Notes under the pieces: generated by a model
Told to the model about the DNA's origin: nothing
Database searches by the model: none
Seen by the model: the letters and a program-made list of their open reading frames with translations, nothing else
In this document: piece by piece, positions 46,711 to 53,867 of the stretch
Position numbering within the stretch: position 1 is the stretch's first letter
Layout of the letters: the number at the start of each line of letters is the position of its first letter
NCBI RefSeq assembly: GCF_010731775.1
Contig: NZ_AP022590.1
Location: 372,001 to 436,000, forward strand
Direction of reading: 5' to 3'
Source of the DNA: Mycobacterium mantenii
GTDB taxonomy: Bacteria > Actinomycetota > Actinomycetes > Mycobacteriales > Mycobacteriaceae
Length of the DNA: 64,000 nt
Program-made: the position numbers and the translations under genes

Positions 46711-47550
46711 ATGGCTATCACCACAACCCCAACCACGGCGGCCGCATGGTCACCCGACGTCTACACCTTCGCGCCCGAGGACGTTCTGCCCAACGCCCTT
46801 ATCCTCCAAACCAGTTTCGTGGCCGGCGATATTGAGGGCGACGAACCGTCGCTGCATGTCGGCTACGTGACCGACACCCTGGACGCGACGTACGTCGCCG
46901 AGGGCGCCGAAATCGCCGACAGCTCGCCAGGTTTAGACGAGGTCGAGATCAAGACCAAGAAAATCTCGCGCCTGGTCAACCTGAGCAACGAGCAGTACAA
47001 CCAGCAGCAGACGGCGGCAACGGTCGCCGCGTCGGTGGCCCGCGACCTGACAGCCAAGGCCGACCTCTCGTACCTAGGCGAGAACGCCGACCCGCTGATC
47101 GGACTGCTGCACGCAGCCGACGTCATCGACGGCGGCGCCGTATCTGACAGCCTGGACGCGCTGGTCGACCTCGTTGCCGAACTCGAGAACAACGGCTCCA
47201 CGCCAAGCGCAATCATCCTCGACCCGCTGAGCTGGGCGGCCGCACGGAAGCTGAAGGTCGGCACCGACTACAACGCCGCCTTGCTGGGTGCCGGCACCAA
47301 CGATGCCCAACCGATGATGTTGAGCCTGCCAATCTTTCGCTCGCGGTTCATCCCAGCAGGCACCGGCATCGTCGTCGACAAGACAGCCATCGCCAGCGCG
47401 GTCGGACCCGTCAAGATAGCAACCAGCGAGCACGCCCTCTTCTCCAGCGACGCCGTGCAAGTAAGGGCCACCTGGCGTATCGGCTGGAAGCTTGTGCGGC
47501 CGACCCGCATCGGACGCTTCACCGTAGCCAGCGCCCCCGGCGGCAGCTGA
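46711..47550 (+). CDS. HK97-type major capsid protein of element A
   Basis: A 279-residue protein. The N-terminal arm (WSPDVYTFAPEDVLPNALILQ), an E-loop region (YVAEGAEIADSSPGLDEVEI) and the P-domain helix (QQTAATVAASVARDLTAKADLSYL) follow the HK97-fold order, with an A-domain (PSAIILDPLSWAAARKL). The typical 100-residue scaffold domain is absent, as expected with a separate scaffold gene. It is about 94 percent identical to the element B protein. AAAGGA precedes ATG 46711. Confidence 0.88.
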   Translation: MAITTTPTTAAAWSPDVYTFAPEDVLPNALILQTSFVAGDIEGDEPSLHVGYVTDTLDATYVAEGAEIADSSPGLDEVEIKTKKISRLVNLSNEQYNQQQTAATVAASVARDLTAKADLSYLGENADPLIGLLHAADVIDGGAVSDSLDALVDLVAELENNGSTPSAIILDPLSWAAARKLKVGTDYNAALLGAGTNDAQPMMLSLPIFRSRFIPAGTGIVVDKTAIASAVGPVKIATSEHALFSSDAVQVRATWRIGWKLVRPTRIGRFTVASAPGGS

Positions 47551-48008
47551 GAAACGTGGAGCAGAGCGGTGCGGCAGTAGTGCTGGCTGGCATGGCAACC
47601 GGCACCACTGCGCCCTGCCCACGCCGATGGCCGCGCCCGACCCTGCCGAGCGTCGGGCGCGGCCACGGTCCAACAACACCGCCAAGCTGCCGGCGCACCA
47701 CCGCGCACCCGCGCCAGCATCACTGCAGGCCAGGAGCGTGCACGGTACCCCCGAGGGTATGGGGCCATGGCCCCCCGAGTGCCCGAAGGGCATCGCCGGG
47801 TTGCATAGCGTCTCGCTCTCTGTACAGAACGCGACCGTTTGCGGCTACCGCCATTCTGTACGGCCAGCAAACTAGGGAGGTGACTGAGACGGTGGAACGG
47901 CTCGGCCTGTGAGTCTGTACGAATACGCAACCGCTCCTGGCTTGAAGGCCAGACTGTAGGCTGCGCGTGTGGGTGGGTGTTGTCGGGACCGCGAAAGGAA
48001 CGGCAAAA
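47551..48008 (+). other. Post-capsid spacer with hairpin and gene remnant
   Basis: A 458-base region with no intact gene. A hairpin at 47629-47664 has a perfect 13-bp GC stem (GGCCGCGCCCGAC) and a ten-base loop, about 80 bases after the capsid stop, and probably ends the structural transcript. Bases 47880-47912 encode a C-terminal end (ETVERLGL and stop) matching the element B gene at 55414, so this is the scar of a deleted module. Copies of TTCTGTACG or its complement occur at 47822, 47854 and 47914. Confidence 0.6.
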
Positions 48009-48344
48009 ATGGCTGATGAGCCCGAGGAGAAACCCGAGGAGAAAGTGGTCCAGATCCTGGTCAACGTCAGTTGGCCAGCGGATACGTACGAGGACGCCGA
48101 ACCTACTAATGTATTCATTTTCAATGACATCGGTGAAAACGTGTGTTTTGCATTCGGTTTTGCACCACCCCCTCCTGCCCCCGAAAGATTCGCTGAGGAT
48201 GGGGTAATCAATATTGAAGCGAATAGGAGCCGCGCTTTTGTAGTCCCGAAGTCGATGATTCTTAACCTGCGCACTGAACTAAATAGGTACATCGAAGAAA
48301 ACCGGCAGGCTTTCGGGTTAGGTGATGACTCCGATGCAGAGTAA
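48009..48344 (+). CDS. Cargo cassette gene 1 (DUF3467-like)
   Basis: A 111-residue protein with GAAAGGAA before ATG 48009. An acidic N-terminus is followed by strand-rich sequence (VVQILVNVSWPADTYED, NVCFAFGFAPPPPAPERF) and a C-terminal helix (VPKSMILNLRTELNRYIEEN). This pattern is reminiscent of DUF3467 proteins, but the match is by eye only. GC content is lower than in the structural genes. Its end overlaps the next start, so the three cassette genes are translationally coupled. Confidence 0.65.
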   Translation: MADEPEEKPEEKVVQILVNVSWPADTYEDAEPTNVFIFNDIGENVCFAFGFAPPPPAPERFAEDGVINIEANRSRAFVVPKSMILNLRTELNRYIEENRQAFGLGDDSDAE

Positions 48345-48906
48345 GACATACCCTGCAACCGCGGAATCGAACGGGTACGTAGTACATAGTGAAGCTGCTG
48401 TAGCCAGTCCCTTGATGAGCTACGTAGACCGCGCGGTAGAACTCATTGAGCACGCATCACGGCTGGCTGTCCCCACCGGCGCTACGTTCACCAGTGACGC
48501 AGGTACGTTGAATATCAAACGCGACGCCCTGGCTGAACATAAGGCGGTACAGCACGAATGGCGTTTTATCGCTCGCAAGCTCGCTATGCTTAGCCGCTTC
48601 CAAGAAGGCTGGGATTACGCCCATTCGCAGCCACTGCAGGCAGGAGCCCAAGCAAACTATCTTGAATGGCTCGCAACCGTTTCCCCTGACCGGATGGGCG
48701 ATGCCGAGCCGATGCTTACGGACGAGGGGCATATCCGCCTTGAGTGGCGCCAGAACGGATATACGAGTATCGCTGAGATTGGAGCCGATTCGCTGTACCT
48801 GGCCGTGCTGGCGCCTGTCCGTTCAGACGACGACGCCGAGGAATATGAAAGTTTCGAGCAAGACGCGCTCGACCGTTTCTTCCGTAATGGCATTCTTCGG
48901 TCGTGA
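48325..48906 (+). CDS. Cargo cassette gene 2, unknown
   Basis: A 193-residue protein from ATG 48325 (GTG 48322 also possible), overlapping gene 1. The N-terminal half is helical (MSYVDRAVELIEHASRLA). The central part has FQEGWDYAHSQPLQ, followed by a strand pair that alternates polar and hydrophobic residues (GHIRLEWRQNGYTSIAEIG) and an acidic C-terminus. No signal, membrane span or catalytic motif is visible. Coupled to genes 1 and 3. Confidence 0.7.
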   Translation: MTPMQSKTYPATAESNGYVVHSEAAVASPLMSYVDRAVELIEHASRLAVPTGATFTSDAGTLNIKRDALAEHKAVQHEWRFIARKLAMLSRFQEGWDYAHSQPLQAGAQANYLEWLATVSPDRMGDAEPMLTDEGHIRLEWRQNGYTSIAEIGADSLYLAVLAPVRSDDDAEEYESFEQDALDRFFRNGILRS

Positions 48907-49490
48907 GCGCGCCCCAATACCCAGGAGTTCGCCTTACCGATCAGGCTGAATTGCTTCGACGCGTTGCGCCTATTGGGAAAAGTAAGGGCACTGTCGGTGA
49001 CAACCCAGGAATCGAGGCCTTTAAACCAGATCCCGATTCCAGTGCGTTCCGGCCCGGCGACAGGGGCTCCGATGACAACGGCGGCCTCTCGACGAAGCGG
49101 GCTGCCGAAGATCCGAAGGACGTGTATTGGGCGTATCTCCGCTCCTCCAAGACGCCTGGCGCGCGAAAGGCGCTGGGAACTTGGGGGTTCACGGTCGGTG
49201 AGGCAGATTCCCTTCAGTTGCCGTGTTACGACGACGCCGGCATCGATGACGCCCATCCTGAGAACCACGCAACAGTCTGGTTCCCAATGCCATCCGAGCT
49301 GTCCAGAAAGAAGTTGAAACTTCTCTTCGACCGCCTGGCCTTAGAACTCCGAAAGTTTGCCTTACAACACAAGTGCCTTTTCCGGGCAGAGGACCCCGAG
49401 GCCGATGCACGTTCTCTGCAGGAGACGCCGTCCCCGGGCGATCAAACGGCTGCCAAGGCTGAAGAAAAGTCCACGGGGCCGCACGAGTAG
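48903..49490 (+). CDS. Cargo cassette gene 3, unknown
   Basis: A 195-residue protein from GTG 48903 inside the stop of gene 2. The first half is polar (LTDQAELLRRVAPIG ... DSSAFRPGDRGS). The second half has a conserved-looking GTWGFTVGEADSLQL, then ENHATVWFPMPSEL and a helix (RLALELRKFALQH). The tail is disordered. The fold is unknown; histidine and aspartate in HPENHA could form a catalytic or metal site, but this is not supported further. Confidence 0.7.
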   Translation: MSAPQYPGVRLTDQAELLRRVAPIGKSKGTVGDNPGIEAFKPDPDSSAFRPGDRGSDDNGGLSTKRAAEDPKDVYWAYLRSSKTPGARKALGTWGFTVGEADSLQLPCYDDAGIDDAHPENHATVWFPMPSELSRKKLKLLFDRLALELRKFALQHKCLFRAEDPEADARSLQETPSPGDQTAAKAEEKSTGPHE

Positions 49491-49676
49491 TAGCGCCGGC
49501 GGGACTGGCGTTCGCCACGCATTGCCCTAACCTACTTTTCACCGCGCGCTGAAAGCGCCGCACGGCGCGGCGCCCACTCGTGGCCAGATGCACGGCCGCG
49601 ACGCGGGCTGTCAGCGCATTCGCAGGGGAGTTGACGGAGCGGTACGCCCTACCGGTGTACGTCTAACCTCGCGTGC

Positions 49677-50180
49677 ATGGAGATCGAACAGAAGTACGTG
49701 GCCGCCCTAAACGATGGCATTGTCAACGCGACCGACGTCGGCTACCTGGGTCTGACTGATGCCCAATTCGCAGCGTTCCTGTACGTTCTTGCCTGGTATA
49801 TGGGCGGGAAGCGCGAGGGAGTAGACGGTTTTGTTGTCGGCGCAGCGGACACGGATGCTCGCACCCTCACTGTCTACTGGATAGCAGGTGACTCCATCGG
49901 ATCTCTGACAGTGGCAGGCACTGACGTTGGAAATTCTGCATTGCCTCCGATCAGCGGCTGGCTGCGTTCGGTGCGAGACGTCGAGAAGCTGGCACTCAGT
50001 GGCGTCGTGAAGATTGAGAACGTCACGAACGAAAAGGATGTTCGACCCATTGTGCTCATTGTCTTCCGCGGCGAGCAGCCCATCGAAATTTCGGCCGACC
50101 GGCCGAATGAGCGTGCCCGTAGACAGGCAAGAGACTTCATCGCCCGTCTGCTAGTACTTATCGGTGGCCTGCCCTCATAG
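49677..50180 (+). CDS. Element A cargo protein, unknown
   Basis: A 167-residue soluble protein starting at ATG 49677. A -10-like TAACCT ends 7 bases upstream, so expression may be leaderless and independent of the cassette. It has a helical N-terminus (LGLTDAQFAAFLYVLAWYMGG), a beta-rich middle (VVGAADTDARTLTVYWIAG) and a C-terminal helix with arginines (RPNERARRQARDFIARLLVLIGG). The beta domain plus one helix resembles a PH-like module. Convergent with the membrane gene at 50532. Confidence 0.65.
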   Translation: MEIEQKYVAALNDGIVNATDVGYLGLTDAQFAAFLYVLAWYMGGKREGVDGFVVGAADTDARTLTVYWIAGDSIGSLTVAGTDVGNSALPPISGWLRSVRDVEKLALSGVVKIENVTNEKDVRPIVLIVFRGEQPIEISADRPNERARRQARDFIARLLVLIGGLPS

Positions 50181-50532
50181 GCTCTGTGGGCGACCAGTGG
50201 TCGGCTGCACGTTGGCTCGGCGGCGCCGCTGCCGCTGGTCGGTTTGGCGGTGTCGCGGCTAGTTCCATGGGTCCCCAACGGAACGCCGCGGACATGATTT
50301 GCCGGTGTTCGTATTCGGCGCGTGCCGCTAGGGCGTCGCGGCGCTGCTGGCGGCGCACGGCGGCGTAAACGCCCCCGCCGGCCGCGACAACGGCCAGCAG
50401 CCACGGGTGCGCCACCACCATCGCGAGCACCACGATGGCCACGGTGACGGCGGCGGCCGGGTGCCGGTCCGGCCAGGTGCGGTGCGAGCACCGCGCCTCA
50501 AGGCCGCACCGCGGACACGCGTGCACGGTCAC
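50158..50532 (-). CDS. Att-proximal zinc-motif membrane protein of element A
   Basis: A 124-residue protein. The N-terminal CPRCGLEARCSHRTWPDRHPAAA has four cysteine/histidine residues suited to a zinc knuckle. Two hydrophobic stretches (VTVAIVVLAMVVAHPWLLAVV and GGGVYAAV) follow. The C-terminal tail is cytosolic (AARAEYEHRQIM). A paralogue sits at the mirror position in element B (52742). It is coupled to the gene at 50723. Function unknown. Confidence 0.72.
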   Translation of the reverse strand: MTVHACPRCGLEARCSHRTWPDRHPAAAVTVAIVVLAMVVAHPWLLAVVAAGGGVYAAVRRQQRRDALAARAEYEHRQIMSAAFRWGPMELAATPPNRPAAAAPPSQRAADHWSPTEPMRAGHR

Positions 50533-50723
50533 AGCCCAACCTCGGCGGCCTCAACGGCGAGTGTCAGAAGATCACCCGCATTCGATACCCCCCACCGCCG
50601 GCAAATTCGGACCGCCCCGTCAACGCTGTACCGGCGCACCATCTCATCGAGCAGCACCCACATGGGAGGGCACCCATTTTCCCGCCAACGTTGCTCAGCC
50701 GCCACATCCTCCCAAGGCTCCAT
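50529..50723 (-). CDS. Small hypothetical protein of element A
   Basis: A 64-residue protein (MEPWEDVAAEQRWRENGC ... RICRRWGVSNAGDLLTLAV), helical and tryptophan-rich, overlapping the next start by four bases (ATGA). It could be a partner or regulator of the membrane protein. No family is recognised. Confidence 0.6.
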   Translation of the reverse strand: MEPWEDVAAEQRWRENGCPPMWVLLDEMVRRYSVDGAVRICRRWGVSNAGDLLTLAVEAAEVGL

Positions 50724-50981
50724 ATCTTTCCCCTACCTCCACTGGTCACCATTTCGCTCGAATAGTGCAGGACCGCAACAGGGTTCGCAGCGGTTCCATG
50801 TTTCTCGGCGCAGGTTACGCCGCCTTTCGCCAGACGGGGTCGCGGTGGGCCGCAACCTCCTTCGCTTTCGGGCACCACGTTTCGGACCATTTCCCCGCAC
50901 CGCGCACTGATCGTCTGTTAACGTGCCGGTCAACTACGGTCGGGGCCGTAGCTCACGGGGTTAATCACCGCAGGGGTAGCA

Positions 50982-51518
50982 ATGTCTTGGTTTGGGATAA
51001 TCCTGCTCTCGGCGCTTTGCGGTGGCATCGGCTGCGCGATCAACCAGGCTAAAAACCGCAGCGGCCGCGAGGGATTCGTGCTCGGGTGCCTGCTGGGTCT
51101 CATCGGGATCATCATTGTGTTGTGTCTGCCGAAGCTGCCGGCCGCTGAGTTGCCGCGGCCGTGGCCGACGTTGCCGCCGCCGGGGTGGTATCAAGACCCG
51201 GCAGATCCGACTCGGAATCGGTGGTGGGATGGTGCGCGGTGGTCTGACCCGCCGCCGATACCGCCGATGCCGTCCGGGTATCGGCCTAGTCCGACAACTT
51301 ACGAGCCCTGGCAATTTAATAGCGTGAAACTGGCCCCTGGAACACCGATCAAAGTGGTTGCTGCTGGGGACGAACACGAAGGGCAGGTTGGCGTGGTTCA
51401 CGATCTAGTAGACGAGGACGAGGACGGCCTCGATGTTTGCGTGAAGTTCCACGGCGACAAAGAAATATATGCGTTTAGCCATGACGAGCTGATTGCTATT
51501 CGAACGCCGACAAGCTGA
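50982..51518 (+). CDS. DUF2510 membrane protein of element A
   Basis: A 178-residue protein. Two N-terminal hydrophobic segments (FGIILLSALCGGIGCAI and GFVLGCLLGLIGIIIVLCL) are followed by a DUF2510 motif (PPGWYQDPADPTRNRWWDGARW). The C-terminal domain (APGTPIKVVAAGDEHEGQVGVV) has a KOW/SH3-like strand pattern. It is the last gene before the attR arm site, a usual place for superinfection-exclusion or other cargo, but its role is unknown. Confidence 0.75.
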   Translation: MSWFGIILLSALCGGIGCAINQAKNRSGREGFVLGCLLGLIGIIIVLCLPKLPAAELPRPWPTLPPPGWYQDPADPTRNRWWDGARWSDPPPIPPMPSGYRPSPTTYEPWQFNSVKLAPGTPIKVVAAGDEHEGQVGVVHDLVDEDEDGLDVCVKFHGDKEIYAFSHDELIAIRTPTS

Positions 51519-51657
51519 GTGAGTCGGCGCGCGCCAGACTGGCATACGTAGTCGCCAGACGATTGATCGCGGTCGCCGTGGCCTGCGTGGCGGATCGTCG
51601 TTTTAGCCCCGGCGAAGAACGGTCCGTCTTGCCCGCCACAGTGACCAGCGAGGTAAC

Positions 51658-51679
51658 TTTGGCACGTATTTGGCACGCC
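51658..51679. other. Element A integrase arm-type site, right
   Basis: Identical to 42201-42222 over 22 bases, in direct orientation: two TTTGGCACG units 11 bases apart. It lies 43 bases before the attR core. Confidence 0.72.
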
Positions 51680-51722
51680 GCCGCGCCCTGGGCCGAGAAA
51701 TATGCACTGACGTGCAGTAATG

Positions 51723-51746
51723 CTGGTGCGCGATACTGGGATTGAA
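51723..51746. other. Element A attR core within tRNA-Val(GAC)
   Basis: Direct repeat of the attL core. It restores the 3' half of the tRNA, so the tRNA is intact despite the insertion. Confidence 0.88.
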
Positions 51747-51798
51747 CCAGTGACCTCTTCCGTGTCAGGGAAGCGCTCTCCCGCTGAGCTAATCGCGC
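51724..51798 (-). tRNA. tRNA-Val (anticodon GAC)
   Basis: Read on the minus strand, the acceptor GCGCGAT pairs fully with ATCGCGC. The anticodon loop is CTGACAC (GAC) and the T-arm is ACTGG-TTCAATC-CCAGT. A73 and CCA are encoded. Its 3' end is the integration site of element A. Confidence 0.96.
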
Positions 51799-51813
51799 CG
51801 GGAAACCAAAAGC

Positions 51814-51887
51814 TGGAGGTGGAGACGGGAATCGAACCCGTGTGCACGGCTTTGCAGGCCGTTGCCTCACCACTCGGCCACTCCACC
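51814..51887 (-). tRNA. tRNA-Cys (anticodon GCA)
   Basis: Acceptor GGTGGAG pairs with CTCCACC. The anticodon loop is CTGCAAA (GCA), the T-loop TTCGATT, the discriminator T, and CCA is encoded. It lies 15 bases upstream of tRNA-Val(GAC) on the same strand. Confidence 0.96.
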
Positions 51888-51915
51888 GCTGGGATTGATG
51901 CCACTTGCACCTTCG

Positions 51916-51988
51916 AGCGGATGACGGGATTCGAACCCGCGACCCTCACCTTGGCAAGGTGATGCGCTACCAACTGCGCTACATCCGC
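51916..51988 (-). tRNA. tRNA-Gly (anticodon GCC)
   Basis: Acceptor GCGGATG pairs with CATCCGC. The anticodon loop is TTGCCAA (GCC) and the T-loop TTCGAAT. No CCA is encoded after the discriminator. It is the first tRNA of the minus-strand group. Confidence 0.96.
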
Positions 51989-52025
51989 GCGCCTCGGACG
52001 AGATCGTCGCCCGGTGCGAAGCACG

Positions 52026-52055
52026 ACGATAGTCGACGTGAGCGGGCACATACAA
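52026..52055 (-). promoter_or_regulatory. Promoter of the minus-strand tRNA cluster
   Basis: On the minus strand, TTGTAT (-35, 52055-52050) and TATCGT (-10, 52031-52026) are separated by 18 bases. They lie about 40 bases upstream of tRNA-Gly. They would drive Gly-Cys-Val as one transcript. Confidence 0.6.
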
Positions 52056-52168
52056 ATTTCTTGGTACGAGCCGTGTCTAGGCTAGCGCGTCGACCTGCCG
52101 ACGCTGTGGCCGGTATTGTCGGCGGTTGGCGCATGCTAGTCTTCGACGTCGTTCGCCATCTCGGCGCC

Positions 52169-52240
52169 GGTCCCGTGGCTCAGTGGGAGAGCGTCCGCTT
52201 CACACGCGGAAGGTCGCTGGTTCGATCCCAGCCGGGACCA
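52169..52240 (+). tRNA. tRNA-Val (anticodon CAC)
   Basis: Acceptor GGTCCCG pairs with CGGGACC. The anticodon loop is TTCACAC (CAC), the T-arm GCTGG-TTCGATC-CCAGC and the discriminator A. CCA is not encoded. TAGTCT at 52137-52142 may be the -10 box. Its 3' end is the integration site of element B. Confidence 0.95.
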
Positions 52241-52242
52241 CT
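52221..52242. other. Element B attL core within tRNA-Val(CAC)
   Basis: Identical over 22 bases to 62234-62255, direct orientation. It covers the T-loop, acceptor 3' strand and discriminator of the tRNA plus two bases. Sequence diverges on both sides of the match. Confidence 0.88.
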
Positions 52243-52290
52243 CACATTCACGCACGTAGAATAGGGTATCTAGCCTAGCGAAACAATCCC

Positions 52291-52310
52291 GGTGTTATGC
52301 CGGTGTTATC
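52291..52310. other. Element B integrase arm-type site, left
   Basis: Two GGTGTTAT units 11 bases apart, 48 bases inside the att core. A related doublet occurs at 62092-62111 (17 of 20 bases the same), in direct orientation. The motif differs from that of element A. Confidence 0.65.
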
Positions 52311-52376
52311 AACTAATGTGGCCGCCCAGTGGGTTCTCCGCCTACCAAATGCCGAGTGTAGGAGGACAAACCAACC

Positions 52377-52745
52377 ATGACGACCACAACCAACCCGTTC
52401 CCCAACGTCCCACTGCCTGCCGGCGCGGGCATAGTGGACGAGTGGCTGGATGCCGGCACACCACACGCCTACAGAACGTGGCACGGCTGGCACCGCACCA
52501 TCGCCGCCGACGATCCCGGTGACCGACCGTGGAGCGACGACATTGAGGTGTACGTGCACGGCACCCAAGCCACCGACGGCACTGTCACACGGCACATTTC
52601 AGTGCACCAGCTGCACGCCGACAACCCAGTCACAGCAGCGCAGGCACGCCAGCTCGCGCGCACCCTCATGGCGGCCGCTGACGAAGCTGACATGATGGCC
52701 GACCACGATGCTGTCAGTGCGGACGACGAGAATGTCGATTCATGA
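52377..52745 (+). CDS. Element B att-proximal protein, unknown
   Basis: A 122-residue soluble protein with AGGAGG upstream of ATG 52377. It contains an aromatic beta-rich segment (HAYRTWHGWHRTIAADD ... DIEVYVHGTQATDGTV) and a C-terminal helix (TAAQARQLARTLMAAADEADMM) typical of small actinophage proteins found near integration sites. It is coupled by ATGA to the membrane protein gene. Function unknown. Confidence 0.7.
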   Translation: MTTTTNPFPNVPLPAGAGIVDEWLDAGTPHAYRTWHGWHRTIAADDPGDRPWSDDIEVYVHGTQATDGTVTRHISVHQLHADNPVTAAQARQLARTLMAAADEADMMADHDAVSADDENVDS

Positions 52746-53077
52746 GTAGGCATTGGTGTCGGCGGTGTGGGCAGGAGCGGCGCTGCTCCCACGGCAGTTG
52801 GCCAGACAGGCATCCGGCCGCTGCGGTCACGCTGGCCGTGTTCGTGCTGGCCATGACCTGCGTCCACCCGTGGCTTGTCGGCGGTGTTGTCGTCGGTGGG
52901 ACCGTGTATCTGGCAATCTATGAACGTCGGCGGCGGGAGGCGCTCGCAGCCCGCGCCGACTGGGAGCACCGCGCGCTGCTGGCGCGGCCGCTGCCGCAAC
53001 TGCCGGCGCCGGTCGTGCCGCGGCGCCGGGCAGCCGACCACTGGTCGACCACAGAACCGATTCGGAGGAGCGCGTGA
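52742..53077 (+). CDS. Att-proximal zinc-motif membrane protein of element B
   Basis: A 111-residue paralogue of the element A protein at 50158. It shares CRRCGQERRCSHGSWPDRHP with its zinc-knuckle layout, two hydrophobic segments (VTLAVFVLAMTCVHPWLVGGV) and the tail ADWEHRALL. It occupies the mirror position relative to the tRNAs. Its stop overlaps the next start (GTGA). Function unknown. Confidence 0.72.
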   Translation: MSRHWCRRCGQERRCSHGSWPDRHPAAAVTLAVFVLAMTCVHPWLVGGVVVGGTVYLAIYERRRREALAARADWEHRALLARPLPQLPAPVVPRRRAADHWSTTEPIRRSA

Positions 53078-53298
53078 CCAACGAGCTTGACTTGCTGGAA
53101 TGGTGGGAGCGGCGATCTGACGACCAGCGCACGGCATTGAAGCAGGCCGCCCAACAAGGCGATATGGGAGCCGACACGGTGCAACTCCTCATCAACACCC
53201 GCTGCCCTGGGAGCCCGATTGGCACGAAGTGGGAATCTCAACCGCAGTACGCGTGGAGCTGGCCCGAGAGCGTGCGCACGTTCATCATCGCGCAGTAG
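53074..53298 (+). CDS. Small hypothetical protein of element B
   Basis: A 74-residue protein from GTG 53074: LDLLEWWERRSDDQRTALKQAAQQ, then a tryptophan-rich C-terminus (WESQPQYAWSWPESVRTF). It is the third gene of a coupled att-proximal trio. No family recognised. Confidence 0.6.
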   Translation: MTNELDLLEWWERRSDDQRTALKQAAQQGDMGADTVQLLINTRCPGSPIGTKWESQPQYAWSWPESVRTFIIAQ

Positions 53299-53336
53299 AG
53301 GTGCAGCGGTAACACGGAACCCATTAGCCGGGTGGC

Positions 53337-53867
53337 TCACGCTGTGTCAGAGGCACCTGGCTCTAGCTCGTCGCTGTCCGCACGCCTCAGTAAGTCGAAA
53401 AGATCAGGCGCCTCTTCATCGTCGCCCTCGTCAACAAACGCGAAGATGTCGGGTGCCGTGAGGATCTTGTCTTGCGCCCGTTGCGCCTTCTCACGCTTCT
53501 CGCGCTTGTCGCGCAGCTCCTGCTCGCGCTTCCGCACCTGCTCCGCGGTCCGTCGAGCTTGTTCTGGATACTGCGCATAGTCGCGCTGCAAAAAGACCAT
53601 TAATCGCGCGCAGTCTTCGCACACGTCATCGTCGTCGTCGGGCTGGAAGCTGCCTGGATAGACCACCTGCACGCGCCTGCTGCAGATCGCCTCTGGAGCG
53701 TCAAAGTACTCGAAGTGCCGAAGCTCGTGCCGGCCTACCAGCCGTCGAAGCACATACTGGTGCAAACGCTTGACGGGATCATTGAGCAAAACGGCATGCA
53801 CATAGATACGGTCGTCATCATGCCTAGGCGACCGCTTCGCAGCAGCTCGTGTATCAGGAACAAACAT
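53337..53867 (-). CDS. Element B protein with cysteine pair and coiled coil
   Basis: A 176-residue protein from ATG 53867. The N-terminal half has histidine-rich RRLVGRHELRHFEYF and a cysteine pair in DDVCEDCARLMVFL, possibly a zinc site. A strongly charged coiled coil follows (EQARRTAEQVRKREQELRDK), then an acidic C-terminus. It is convergent with the att-proximal trio. Function unknown. Confidence 0.6.
   Translation of the reverse strand: MFVPDTRAAAKRSPRHDDDRIYVHAVLLNDPVKRLHQYVLRRLVGRHELRHFEYFDAPEAICSRRVQVVYPGSFQPDDDDDVCEDCARLMVFLQRDYAQYPEQARRTAEQVRKREQELRDKREKREKAQRAQDKILTAPDIFAFVDEGDDEEAPDLFDLLRRADSDELEPGASDTA

Larger units (their letters stand above)
42054..51746. mobile_element. Element A: phiRv2-like integrated capsid satellite
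   Basis: A 9.7-kb element bounded by 24-base direct repeats (42054-42077 and 51723-51746). The right copy is the 3' end of tRNA-Val(GAC). It carries integrase, HTH protein, DUF2742, a RecA-fold ATPase, a zinc-motif protein, scaffold-like and capsid proteins, then cargo. It resembles M. tuberculosis phiRv2 in size, gene families and integration locus. No portal, large terminase, protease or tail genes are recognisable, so helper-dependent packaging is likely. Confidence 0.88.

Noticed and set aside
50733..50933. A 66-codon minus-strand gene upstream of 50723
   Set aside because: Arg-rich sequence without a ribosome site or conservation; it looks like non-coding spacer.
49491..51518. A toxin-antitoxin pair like that of phiRv2 (Rv2653c/Rv2654c) in element A
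   Set aside because: No small gene pair here resembles those proteins in sequence or layout.
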